Program-made: the position numbers and the translations under genes
Shown: positions 52,556 through 64,000 of the stretch, one piece after another
Position numbering within the stretch: position 1 is the first letter of the stretch
Layout of the letters: each line of letters opens with the position of its first letter
Assembly (NCBI GenBank): GCA_021464415.1
Contig: CM038468.1
Span: forward strand, 25,201,325-25,265,324
Length of the DNA: 64,000 nt
Direction of reading: 5' to 3'
Source of the DNA: Lonicera japonica
Taxonomy: Eukaryota; Streptophyta; Magnoliopsida; Dipsacales; Caprifoliaceae
Notes under the pieces: model-generated
What the model was told of the DNA's origin: nothing
Seen by the model: only the letters and a program-made list of their open reading frames with translations
The model's database searches: none

Positions 52556-54427
52556 TATAAATGTTTGATGAGAAAAACTGGTCCGAATGAGGTTCAATGC
52601 AAAGCATTAGCTTGACGTAACTAAAGGAGAATGGTTTTAAACAAAGGTTTGAATGTGCAACATATTAGATGCGTAACGGGAGTACAAAACATCCAACATG
52701 CTATATAGCATAACCTTGGATCCTAGATCCACTCTCGAACTACAAGGTGAGGCTCTGCCCTTACCCTAAAATCCACTCCTAAGCAACTCAGTTGAGAGCT
52801 CCGTGACTAATTCAGGGAAGGTCAACTACCTTACTCTCAAAGCAATACCCTAGTTAATGCTTTTGCCCTATATGGAATGTAATTGGGTGGGTAAACATTG
52901 CATTGTTGATTCGATTGATCCAAGCCAAGAAAAAAATACTTTTATAGTTAAATGACTATTTTGAGGGTGATGCGAATTGGTAACACAGCATCATGAAATC
53001 ATTGTTTTAAAAGGAGCGAAATAGTATTGAGGCATTTTATCCAGGTGAGACATAGGCCTCAAAGTGCATTGAGGCGCATGCCTCAAAACTTTGAACGAGA
53101 TTAGAAATTTCTAACATTATATGAGTATCAATCAAAGCATGTGAGCGCAATAGCATTTGGAAATTGGATACAGTGCATTGTTTTATGAGCTAAGACTGGT
53201 ATGAATGAAGTTCAATGCAAAGCTTTAGCTTAAAGCAATTGAAGAAGAATAGTTTCAGGCAAAGGTTTGAATGAGCAACATATAAGATGCGTAACGAGAG
53301 TATAAAACATCCAACATGCTACATAGCATAACCTTGGATCCTAGATCGACTCTTGAACTACAAGGTAAGGCTCTGCCCTTACCCTAAAATCCACTCCTAA
53401 GCAACACAGTTGAGAGCTCCGTGACTAATTCAAGGGAAATCCAACTACTTTACTCTCAAAGCAATACCCTAGTCAATGCCTTTGCCCAACATGAAAAGTA
53501 ATTGGGTGGGTAAAGATTACATTGTTGATTTAATTGATCCTAGCCAAGAAACAAATACTTTTATAATTAAAAGACTATTTTGAAGGTGATGAGAATTGGT
53601 AACATAGCATCCTGCAATCATTGTTTTAAAAGGCATGAAATAGTTTTGAGGCATTTTTTCCAGGTGAGACATAGGCCTCAAAGTGCATGGAGGCGCATAC
53701 CTCAAAACTTTGAATGAGATTAGAAATTTCTAACATTATATGAGTATCAATCAAAGCATGTGAGGGCAACTGCATTTGGAAATTGAACACACTGCATTGT
53801 TTACTGAGCAAAGACCGGTCGAAATGAAGTTCAATGCAAACCTTTAGCTTGAAGTAATTGAAGGAGAATGGTTTTAGGCAAAGGTTTGGATGAGCAACAT
53901 ATAAGATGCATGGGAGAGCGTAACAGGACTACAAAACATCCAACATGCTATATAGCATAACCTTGGATCCTGGATTGACTCTTGAACTGTAAGGTGAGGC
54001 TCTACCCTTACCCTTAAATCCACTCCTAAGCAACTTAACTGTGAACTCTGTGACTAATTCAAAGGAAGGCCAATTACCTTACTTTTAGAGCAATACCCTA
54101 GTCAATGCCTTTGCCCCATATGGAAAGTAATTGGATGGGTAAACATTGCATTGTTGATTCAATTGATCCCAGCCAAGAAACAAATACTTTTATAGTTAAA
54201 AGACTATTGGTGGTGATGGGAATCGAAAACAAAGCATCCTAAAATCATTGTTTTAAAAGGTGCAAAATAGTTTTGAGGGATTTTGTCATTGTGAGACATA
54301 GACCTCAAAGTGCATTGAGGCGCATGCCTCAATACTTTGAACGAGATTAGAAATTTCTAACATTAGATGAGTATTAATTAAAGCATGTGAGGGCAATTAC
54401 ATTTGGAAATTAGGCACAATGCATTTG
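52556..54427. repeat. Three tandem copies of a ~617-bp unit
   Basis: Anchor GAATGARGTTCAATGCAAA begins at about 52,584, 53,201 and 53,821. All three units share ATCCAACATGCTA, ATAGCATAACCTTGG, CACTCCTAAGCAAC, GAGACATAGRCCTCAAAGTG and GAGGCGCATRCCTCAA. They differ by scattered substitutions and small indels. No conserved open frame runs through them. The third unit ends near 54,427. Confidence 0.9.
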
Positions 54428-55437
54428 ATGCCATGGATTAAAAGGTCAAATTGGATTCGTTATTCCCATCTTAACTTGATAAACATTCATATCCCACCGC
54501 TTAAGTGGGATTCGTTAATACCACTTTCGGTGGGATAAAAGGCCTTTGTGGGATAAATATTCCACTCCGTTATTGAATCCCGACGAACACCAACATAAGG
54601 TAGGACAATTCATTCTATCGTGTTCTTTTATCCTACATGTCAAAAAAAGTAAAATGCTGCCAAGTTTATTGATGACCATGATTAGAAGCTCACTATTAAA
54701 TTTTTGGGAAAACTAACACATTTCAGTACACATACATTTATATAAAACAATAGGGCTATGGATCTGTTTAGTAAATAGTGGGTGTTTAGATAATGTTGAT
54801 TTTTTTAAGATTTTATTCATCATGGCATTTGATTGTTACATCTCAAGTCCAGATGCCATCCATAGAAACAATTGAAAGTCGCATGTCTGAATAAAGGCAT
54901 TATTGTAAGTTTTTTTAATTTACTAACAGAAGGTAACATAAATTTTGGATGGCAAGCTACAAAGTTAAAAATATGTGCTAAAAATTGAGGTGCAAAGTTA
55001 AAATTTTCCTAAAAAATATGTGAAAATGAACAAATATTAATACAATAAAATCATCTTGTTAAAAATATAGAAATCCAACACAAAAATATAGATGTTTAGT
55101 TTAAAGGAACTTAAATCGACAAATATATTAAAAATAACAAATTTTGAAAAACAATGTGATCAGATTTAATAGACCTGTCATAAAAAATAAAAAAGAAAAA
55201 AAAGGGCAATTAAGGATAAAGGGTCCATTCCAATAATAACATAATTGTAAAGGACAATTATAAATTAACAGTATAAATTAAGGACATTGCACAAAAAAGA
55301 CTCTAATGCGCCTTCTTAATTTAACTAATAACACAATAATCCTAACATAACGTCTCTTGATACTTAGCACCGATCCCGATCAAAATTTTCAAAATCCAAA
55401 CAATCTTCTCTCTCTCTCTCTCTCTCTCTTATGTATT
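54428..55437. other. Intergenic, nothing firm
   Basis: No gene. GGTGGGATAA and CCCACTTAAG-like complementary words near 54,495-54,560 hint at a small fold-back element. A (TC)n run is at about 55,406-55,429. Confidence 0.4.
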
Positions 55438-56213
55438 CAAAAAACACTTATCACCAATTGTCTAGAACATAATTAGCACCAATTGGTCAACATTGGAATG
55501 GTGTTAAATAGGTTTTAGCACCTTCAGTTTTTTTTATTTATGTTCAATTGCGGTGTTAAAACGTTATTAGGACCTTTAGTTTATTTATCTGTGTTCATCT
55601 GTGGTGCTAAAACGTTATTAGGACCTTCAATTTTTTTATCTGTGTTCATCTGCGGTACTAAAACAGTTTTAGCACCAATTGTCCAACACTAAAATAGTAC
55701 TAAAACAATTTTAGCACAAATTGTCCAACACTTGAATTGTGCTAGATAGGTTTTAGCACATTCAGTTTAGTTATTTGTGTTCACCTGTGATGATAAAACC
55801 TTTTTAGCACCTTTAGTTTAGTTATTTGTATTCACCTATGGTGCTTAAATAATTTTAGCACCAATTGTTTAACACTAAAATGGTGCTAAACAGTTTTAGC
55901 ACCAATTGTCCAATACTAGAATGGTGATAAAATAGTTTTAGTACCAATTGTCCAACAATGGAATGGTGCTAAATAGGTTTCAGCACCTTTAGTTTGCTTA
56001 TTTGTGTTCACTTGTGGTGCAAAGGTTTTAGACCTTTAGTTTAGTTATTTGTATTCACCTATGGCACTAAAACAGTTTTAGCACAAATTGTCCAACACTA
56101 GAATGATGCTAAAACAGTTTTAGCATCAATTGTCTAACACTAGAATGATGCTAAAACATTTTTAACACCAATTGTTCAACACTAGAATGGTACTAAAACA
56201 GTTTTAGCACCAC
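55438..56213. repeat. TTTTAGCACC / GGTGCTAAAA repeat array
   Basis: About 25 direct and inverted copies of TTTTAGCACC occur. They are organised in ~42-bp units (AGCACCAATTGTCCAACACT, AGAATGGTGCTAAAACAG) and ~52-bp units (AGCACCTTTAGTTTAGTT, TGTGTTCACCTGTGGTGC). The mixed orientation resembles the subterminal region of a CACTA element unrelated to the one at 44,474. No TIR or transposase was found next to it. Confidence 0.75.
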
Positions 56214-56695
56214 ATGTCCACACATATACTAACTATCCACCTATCAACATATATAATAATTGATTTGATTTTAAATCTCGAATTAGACTACATTTAAAAA
56301 ATTAAACCAAAAGCATAAAGATGAGCCAAATCTAATATAACAAAATGTAAAAAAAGCTACGTTAGTTTCCATCAATCTTCTTACTACAAACATATTTACT
56401 TGCTTGGGCAATAAAAAAAAGTAGGATTAAAGTTGCTACTTAATTTATCAGATAAAAAAATCAAAAATAAAAAACCAAAAAAGAGAGATTAAAAATGAAA
56501 TATAAAGAGAAAATAATAAGAAAAGGTCATTATACAGCTTACGAGTGTGATGAATCCTATAGTTGTGGGATTTTCTTGGAAAATTTTAGAGGGGAAATCA
56601 ATTACCCACTTACACAAAACCTACAACATTCATAGAAGATCACAAATTGAGATAGATAGATAGAGAGAGAGAGAGACGGGAGAGAGATAGAGAGA
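56214..56695. other. AT-rich spacer with (GA)n next to the gap
   Basis: No gene. A GATA/GAGA tract (56,650-56,695) runs into the gap, which probably explains why assembly failed here. Confidence 0.6.
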
Positions 56696-56795
56696 NNNNN
56701 NNNNNNNNNNNNNNNNNNNNNNNNNNNNNNNNNNNNNNNNNNNNNNNNNNNNNNNNNNNNNNNNNNNNNNNNNNNNNNNNNNNNNNNNNNNNNNN
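56696..56795. other. Assembly gap (100 N)
   Basis: Exactly 100 undetermined bases, the conventional placeholder for a gap of unknown size. Order and distance across it rest on scaffolding. Confidence 0.99.
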
Positions 56796-57610
56796 AAATA
56801 TGTTTTAAAATGGTTACAACTCATTCCACGCCTTTGATTTTGAAAATAGGTTTAAAATATGAAATCTGGACTAATTTTGAGATTAACAGAAATTTAATCA
56901 AGCGATTGATTGATTATAACATAGAAAATAAAGACAGATAAGTAAATAAAGCCGGGCTGTGTTAATACCTTAGAGCCTTAAAAATAGATGAATACTATTC
57001 TAGACGTTATTCCCAAAGTTCTAGATCTGTTTGATGCTTCAAAAAGGGTCAGTGCATGCTATTTATATCCGAGAGGGGGTTTGGGCTGAAATATATAGGG
57101 GGCATTTGTCCACATGACATGCATTATCCACCTGTTTCGATTTTTGTAGTATCAGCCAAATGGAGTATTGGATTGATCTATTTTTTTAGTATGTTGTTCC
57201 CCATGATAATACCTACATACTGACCAAATTTGAGCTCATTTGGACTTCGGGAAAGCCTCCGTTGATTATCCAAACTGAACTGCCAGTTTTACCAATTTTC
57301 GGAGATTCTGCAATCGGATCGAGTTTATTTTTGAATATGTTACCCCTGATGGAAATGTTTAGCAATCCCCAAAGTTTTAGGATTATTAGAATCCAGGAAG
57401 GCTTCCTTTCAAAGATTTCACAAGACTGACAATTTTCGATTTTTGGCAGCTTTCAGTTATCTTCGTCTTTTTGTCCGGGAGTCCTGTTCGCTTTCTTCTT
57501 TGACCTATATCACATGTGCAGAGTGTGTATGCATGTATGAGTGCTCGTGTATGCATGTGCGTTCATTTGATGAGAAATTGAATTTTTACAAGGCTCGCAA
57601 AATGAGGTGT
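56796..57610. other. Spacer, nothing recognised
   Basis: No gene. Prose-like LTR U3 composition (CCAAATTTGAGCTCATTTGGAC) hints at an LTR fragment, but no end could be placed. Confidence 0.3.
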
Positions 57611-57615
57611 TAACA

Positions 57616-60600
57616 ACGTGAAATACACGCGGGGCCTGCATATATATGTGCTATAGTTCAATCAAAAAACGGATAGCTTAGAAAAACATGACTGATTTTA
57701 AGCCTAAATATAAGCAATGGCGCCCGTTGAAGTAGTTGCTGGTAGAGTCTAAAAACTAGGATAATTTGCTCAAACAACCTAAGTAACCAGGTGCAATGTT
57801 TTAGAATTTGAACATTTCGCCATGATAGCAAAAGCCACCACATAATAACCAGTATGTCGAAAGAAAAGCAAATGCATTTAATATCAACAAATTACATTGA
57901 TATCTCTTTGATTCTCAAATCAAATTCTGCAATTTCATTGATATCTCTGCATTTGGAAACAACTCTCCATATTTAAATCTCATCCCCGCCATGAATGAAT
58001 TTCTTAAAACATACACTATAAGTCAACTAACAATACGTGAAATGCACGTGCAACCCACGTATATATGTGCTATAGTCCGATAAAAAGCGGAAAGCATAGG
58101 AAAACATGACTAATATTGAGCCTCAAGATAAGCAATGGCTTCTATTGAGGCAATTGCCGGCGAAGTTTGAAAACTCGTATAATTTTCCTCAACGACACAA
58201 TCACCCAAGTGCACTATTTGATATCTCTTTGATTTTCAAATCAAATTCTGCAATTTCATTGATATGTCTCCATTTAGAAGCAACTCCTTATTTAAACCTC
58301 ATCCCCAACATGAATAAATTTCTTAAAACTTAATTACACTATAAGTCAACTAGGAATATGTGAAATGCACGTGCGACCCACTATATATGTGATATGGTCC
58401 GCTAAAAAATTGAACAGGAAATCTTGATAAATATTGAGCCTCAAGATAAGCAATGGCTTGAGTTAAAGCAGTTGCTGGTAGAGTCTGAAAACTCAGATAA
58501 TTTGCCTTGACAACAGAAGTAGCTAGGTGCATTGTTTGAGAATTTGAACAATTCGCCTCATCAACAGAAGCCTCCACATAGTTGAATGTAAAATACATGC
58601 ATTTAACATCAACAAATTACATTAATCTCCCTTTGATTCATAAAATCAAATTATGCAATTTTTTTGATATCTTTACATTTAGCAACAAATCTCGTTATTT
58701 AAATCTCATCCCCAGCATAAAAAAAGACTTTCTTAAAACTAACACTAAAAGTCAATTAACAACACGTGAAATGCACGTGCGGCTCATGTTTTATGCAATA
58801 TATATTAATGTTTTACGCAATCATCCCATGTCATACGCAATAACAATCTAAAATTTCAAAACAAAATATATTGTTTTAATTAAATTTTCTTAAACACAAT
58901 TTGTAATCCCACAAACATCAATTCTAGTACATGTCCAACATAAATTTGTTAAATTATGCAAGTACTAACAAAATGTAGTATAGTCCTCTAACTTATGTAG
59001 AGTTTGGAAACAAGACTGCATTAGGAACAAAAAGATTTCTTCAATGAGCAACCATTATAAGCTTCATCCTCAAATCGGTCAATTGCAATTAAAATGAGAA
59101 ACTATAAGATGGCATTACTTAACAAATACAAAGTGAAAATGATTTTTTTTTTTTAAAATGCATCAAAAACACTTAACGAATCTTTGGTCTAATACATGAA
59201 TTCCATTGCATATATATAATCAAACCTGTCATTTAATTTTAAATTACCTAAAAGGATTAACTTAAATTAATGTAGTGTTGAGAAAATATTAAAGTGATAT
59301 TGCATTATTAATTAATTTGGACATTACCAATTAATGGGCACGAAATGAAAGTACTTAAGGTTTTCACTCATGCACCCCATTAAAGCAAAAGTACATAAAT
59401 TATAGCCATAGCCTTGTAGGTATACATACAAATAACCCATAAAGGCAACAAGCATTAACCCATAACCCTTTAGGCAGAATAGGTGTCCAAATCAAATTAA
59501 AGCCAAGTATCACAAAAAGGATGACAAGCATACATTGTCATCTATCACCAACTCTGTGTTTTCTTTCCAATCAAAACATCTTGGGATTGAGGTAATGTGG
59601 ATTATTACCATTAATCAACAATAAATTCTTCATTGCAACTGATGAGGATTGTTCAGTGTTAAGGTTTTTGAGAGCAAGGGAAATAATCAGTGCCCGTTTC
59701 TTTTCTTATTGAAACATCCATTTGATTACGAAAGAATAGCTCTTTAATTATTGAACCAATTCTTGAATGTTTTCGTCATTTGTGGGTTAAGAAGCCAACT
59801 GTTCCAACGATATAAGTTTACGGTGCTGATAATAATTTGCTATTCTCAATATGACAATGATCTAAGGAAAATGAAGAGAACAATATGGAAACACAAATCT
59901 TTTGCTAAATTATTAATTCATTGATAAATTAAAACCTCATTTAATTAAAAATTAGATGGTACTGAGATTATTAATTTATAGAGCTTTTAATTGTAGCTTC
60001 ATAAATATCTCTACGTTTAAAAACCGCTTTCCCTATTTAAACCTCATCCCCACCATGAATGACTTTCCTATAACTAACACTCAGAAGTCAACAAACAACA
60101 CCTGAAATGCACGTGTGGCCCACATATGTATGTGCTAGGGTCAGATAAAAAACGGAAAGCATAGGAAAACATGACTGATATTGAGCATCAAGATAAGCAA
60201 TGGCTTCCATTTAAGCAGTTTCTAGAGTCTGAAACCTCGGATAATTTGCCTCGACAGTAGTAGTAGTCTGGTGCAGTGTTTTAGAATTTGAAAATTTGCC
60301 TCATCAACAGAAGACGCCACATAATAACCGGTATGCTGAAAATAAAACACACACATTTATTTAACATCAACAAATTATGTTAGTCTCTCTTTTATTCTAA
60401 AAAACAAACTCTACAATTTCATTGATATCTCTACATTTAGAAACAACTCTCCTTATAAAAAACACAACCCACAATTAATGACTTTCTTAAAACTAACACT
60501 AGAAGTACTCTAAAAACACGTGAAATGCATGTGCGGCCCTCGTATATATGTGTCTGTCCGCGCGCTAGAGTCTGATAAGAAAAAGATAGGAGATTTACCG

Positions 60601-60700
60601 AGGCATCAACCATAGAGTTAGGAATGTTGGCCATCAAAGGATCTACTAAGCCAACACTCTCATAAATGACTTAAGTTCTCCAAAATTTAACCATTCACTT
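57616..60700 (-). repeat. Decayed ~420-bp tandem array, possibly exon-bearing
   Basis: The landmark ACGTGAAATGCACGTGC begins at 57,616, 58,035, 58,358, 58,764, 60,100 and 60,518. Each unit has GAGCCTCAAGATAAGCAATGGC-like sequence and CATTTAACATCAACAAATTA. On the minus strand units 3 and 5 read VDEANCSNSQTMHLATS-like and YYVASSVDEANFQIL-like protein. A CAG acceptor precedes the latter. A GTAAATC donor follows LVDPLMANIPNSMVDAS near 60,590-60,650. This suggests repeated exons of a dead or unknown gene. Units 1 and 2 have stops. Unit 4 is separated from unit 5 by ~0.9 kb of unrelated DNA (about 58,800-59,990). Confidence 0.6.
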
Positions 60701-60774
60701 GTGCAATCCTGCAAATTAACAAAACTTAATTACATAATAATGATCAATTATGAATTTTTCCGTATAAAGTCAGC

Positions 60775-61865
60775 TACAAGCGGGGGTGACTTCTCTTATA
60801 AGAACCTACCGACGTCATGGCTCAAAGAAATCTTCGGTTAATGAATTGGCTCCATGCCATGGCAGTGACATCGTTTCCTAACGAACCGCCTTAACTGAAA
60901 GGAATGTGTATATTGTGTTAACTAGAGTCCGCAAACAACTCTCTAAGAAAATGAACTTAAAAAAAAATGCTAACGAGTGATACCCCAGGTGTAATCCATT
61001 AAGGGTCTCTATCCCTTCGTCTGGGAAATAAGGTGGGTCTTAAATACACTAAACATAAGGACCGATGAGGAGGTCCACATCCACTCTTACTCTGAATTAT
61101 AAAAATCTAGGCACGCGACTAGCCTCGATTTTGCTTCTAATTTCCCACTTGGGCACTAGGGAAATCCTATAGTTCCATAAGGAGAGGATATACGTACAAA
61201 TCGAACGGTTCCTCACACTAAGAGGTCTCCAAAGATCAGGCTACCCAATCGTGCAACATCTACTCCTTTAAACTAATTACACACAGTCGCTCCCATAATT
61301 ATAACACGTAGTAGTCGGGTACAACTGTACAATGGATCTCCAGGATAACCACATATAAGGCTCACCCCTCATGAAGATCAAAGGAGAGATTCAATGGGTG
61401 AACACAAGGAATGGGACTTCAGTGGCCATTCACCAATGGTGTTCCACAATTTAGCTCCTGTTTGCGAAAGTAGACCGAAGTCTTATAAAATAGTCAATCG
61501 TTGGCCGGGCGGATGACTATAGTATAATCCAACAGTCGCCTATTGCTAGCCTGGTTACAAAACAAGTCCCGAGTACAAAATTAGAATTTGAACGAGAGTG
61601 AGATAGGGGCCAAGGATTGAAATAATTGCCAAAAGAGTTCTCGAAATAACTTCAAATCAAGAACTTTGTGAATCGATGTAGCCAAGACAAGCTAGTGTCT
61701 TATTCCAAAATTCTCCCATTTTCCAAATAACCTAATGGTAAGGACACCTAATGCACGATAATGCAATTGTGAAGAGGAATACCACAATGGCTCAACTCTC
61801 TAAACTTGAATCTACCCATGAGACCCCCCACGAAGAAAATCGAACATATACCTCTAACACCAACC
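60775..61865 (-). mobile_element. 5' leader of the second gypsy copy, truncated
   Basis: 61,607-61,865 matches 1-259 base for base as far as I can see. 60,775-61,606 is the continuation that for copy 1 lies outside the window. No gag frame was found, so the element seems cut near 60,775 where the tandem array begins. The primer-binding-like site is at about 61,851-61,863 (minus strand). Confidence 0.55.
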
Positions 61866-64000
61866 CGTGATGCCCCGAATCCCGTTAAGAGGATTAGACC
61901 TCCGGGATCCGGTTAATCATAGATGCCGTCACTCACAACGGTGGGTGAAGTGTAAAATTTGCAATTTATAAAACATTTTTCAAAAGTTACTCATTTAGAA
62001 TATGGTATGAGTAAATTACTTTTCTAATATAAATAAATTAATTAATTAAGTGCGTCAACACTTATTTGAAGTCCATCCATTGGGAACAAATTCAAATAAA
62101 TAGTATTTCCATATACAAAGGGCCTTCACTGTAAAATTTAACTAGTACAATAGGGTTTATAATGCTAATACGAAACTCAAAAGAGAAAATTACAAAAAAA
62201 TGTTAAGTCATCCCTCTATGGAAGACTAATATGAATACAAGGTTATCAGAGGCGTCTAGACTTCGACATAACGTGCCAACCCAATATAGTACCTACAAAA
62301 CTGGTTTGGAAAATGGGAGTGAGCCAAATACGGGCTCAGTGGAAACTATAAGGTTTTTATAATATCAAGAATGTGCATTAAACTTTAAACTAATTCCATG
62401 CAATCACATGATCCCGTTTCCCCAAGTATAAATTCTGAAATCATGCATAGCATAAAATACACAATCATTATCGAAAGTACAATGTGTTGGCTACTACGAC
62501 GCCTCCAATTATCCTATGCTAGGTCTCAACTTAAAGGCAACAAAAAAGGGCTACAACCCTTTACTCGTAATGGGCTACAACCCAATGCATTGGTGGCTAC
62601 AACCACTAATAAGAGGCTATGACCTCATCTCATCAAGAGGGCTACAACCCTCAGCTAGTACCAGTACTTCAGGGTCCAACCCGATAATCTAAGTGGCTAC
62701 AACCGCAAATTGTCTCCAACCCAATAATCTAGGTGGATACAACCGCAAATGGGCTCTAACCCAATCATAAAGGAAGGCTCCAACCCTCCAAGTAAGGCTC
62801 TAATCTTACAATTATCACTTACGTAGATAATTGTGCCAAAACATTGAAATAATAAAATAACAATAAAAACATAAAGGGCCAACACACCAAATAATACTAA
62901 TCCAATGCTATATTGATTATATATAGCTCTGTCTATATAACGTAGCTCAACAAAGTAAAATCTCATATGTGGTGATGCTTTTATTGTACATTTGCCAATT
63001 GTGTATTATTATAAATCTCCCGTTAACAAGTCTTGTGAAATACAATGATATCCCAAGTGTCTAGAATATCCCCGTTAAGCATTGTAAATACAATCCTTAA
63101 GGTTTAGTTTTATTTCTTTAAAACTGACTCGGGGAAAACTTGCCAAGCATTTGGCATGATCCATATTAAATAGAATAACACTTGGACATCATAGAAGTAC
63201 ACTAATATTGTGAAATCTCATGTTGATCCCACCACTAATACAATGAAAGACAAATTATTATAAACTTTCAAGAATGTAGTCAAATAGGTGGGGTTTTACC
63301 ACTAAACCAAAAGTATCCAACAAATGGCATATGTACACTAACAATCAGCAACCCACATATTACATGAGCTAATACAAGTATCAAGGTAATCACAATGCCA
63401 TTCTCAAGGCATATACAATTTATAGATTGAGTATAACTGGGTTAATAGGCAAAATTTGAGGATAATATGTAAACACGTGAAATATTTATCAAATTAACCC
63501 ACTAGAGGACTAAAACCAACAATTTAGAGGAAGATATTCCATTAATATCCTTACTATAAGAGTTATACTAAAAACTAGGGATCATAGTTAAAAAATTGGG
63601 GGTATGTTCCAAATCTTAAATTGGGTTTGTATAAAGAGAAATGATTATTGCAATAGCTCAATATCCACATAAATAACAATAATCAATCATCAATCATCAA
63701 TTTAAGTTAAATAACATCCAAACCCAATGCATGCATCAAAACCCTAGGCTTTTAAGAAAAAACCCATAATCTTGTTGAAAACACTACATGCATCATAATA
63801 TATGTTCAAAATAAATTTTATACTATTGTTCCCACCTGGATTGAATCTTTAAAACATGGTTTGATGTGTTAATCGAAGTATTGAAGAGAATCCATCAAGA
63901 ACTCCCCAAACCTAGCTCATCTTTAAGCTCCCATAGTGAAGGAAATGTGGAGAAGATGATGCATGTTTAAGCCCTAAATCTTGAACTGCATGAAAACACT
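61866..64000 (-). mobile_element. Second copy of the Tekay-like 5' LTR (runs off the window)
   Basis: Matches 260-2,396 with a 61.6-kb offset. By eye there are about 20-25 differences, including two 1-bp indels. Most of them lie in and just after the hairpin array (62,690-62,970). The rest of the LTR lies beyond the window end. Confidence 0.85.
62548..62808 (-). repeat. Second copy of the covarying hairpin array
   Basis: Same unit order as 942-1,203. Changes such as GCGG to GTGG and CCTTAC to TCTTAC mostly keep pairing through G-T wobble. Confidence 0.8.

Noticed and set aside
1..64000. The repeats at 1-2,396 and 61,607-64,000 as the two LTRs of a single 61.6-kb element
   Set aside because: The shared region includes the same 5' leader on the same side of both LTRs. 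A 3' LTR would be followed by flanking DNA, not by leader.

Overview
This window is plant nuclear DNA, most likely from a eudicot. It is AT-rich and built almost entirely of nested LTR retrotransposons, DNA transposons and their decay products, with microsatellites, GT-AG introns and one fragment of an endogenous plant pararetrovirus. No prokaryotic, organellar, rRNA or tRNA genes were seen. A run of exactly 100 N at 56,696-56,795 marks a scaffold gap.

Layout. 1-3,016: 5' leader and LTR of a minus-strand Ty3/gypsy (Tekay/Del-like) element; leader plus LTR recur almost identically at 60,775-64,000. 3,017-20,177: a decayed Ty1/copia element of the SIRE/Maximus type (LTR, gag, protease, integrase, reverse transcriptase, RNase H, env-like ORF). 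Its gag is split by a 9.84-kb nested Tat/Ogre-type element (4,808-14,645, target-site duplication AATGC) that has gag but no pol. 20,166-22,895 and 29,017-33,178: two diverged head-to-tail copies of a small four-exon minus-strand gene of unknown function, coding for a coiled-coil protein of about 182-185 residues; this is the best candidate for host coding sequence. 22,896-29,016 and 33,179-36,016: intergenic DNA with hAT MITEs (25,354-25,822; 34,190-34,766, both with perfect 8-bp duplications), a 372-bp snap-back repeat, microsatellites and a LINE RNase H fragment.

36,017-52,074: a transposon palimpsest. It holds five solo LTRs, a gypsy LTR fragment, a gypsy gag fragment, a pararetroviral RNase H fragment and a CACTA (En/Spm) transposase pseudogene with palindromic subterminal repeats. 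The CACTA remnant carries three of the solo LTRs. 52,556-54,427: three tandem copies of a ~617-bp unit. 55,438-56,213: an array of TTTTAGCACC/GGTGCTAAAA motifs. 57,616-60,700: a decayed ~420-bp tandem array that may carry repeated exons.

Two structural patterns stand out. First, the Tekay-like LTR contains about a dozen consecutive short hairpins (942-1,203) whose loop is constant while the stem sequence changes but stays complementary. Second, six LTRs from at least three retrotransposon lineages carry clusters of short CpG-centred palindromes, and where a TATA box is recognisable the cluster lies just upstream of it. All splice sites, domains and boundaries were read by eye; no alignment or database search was run.
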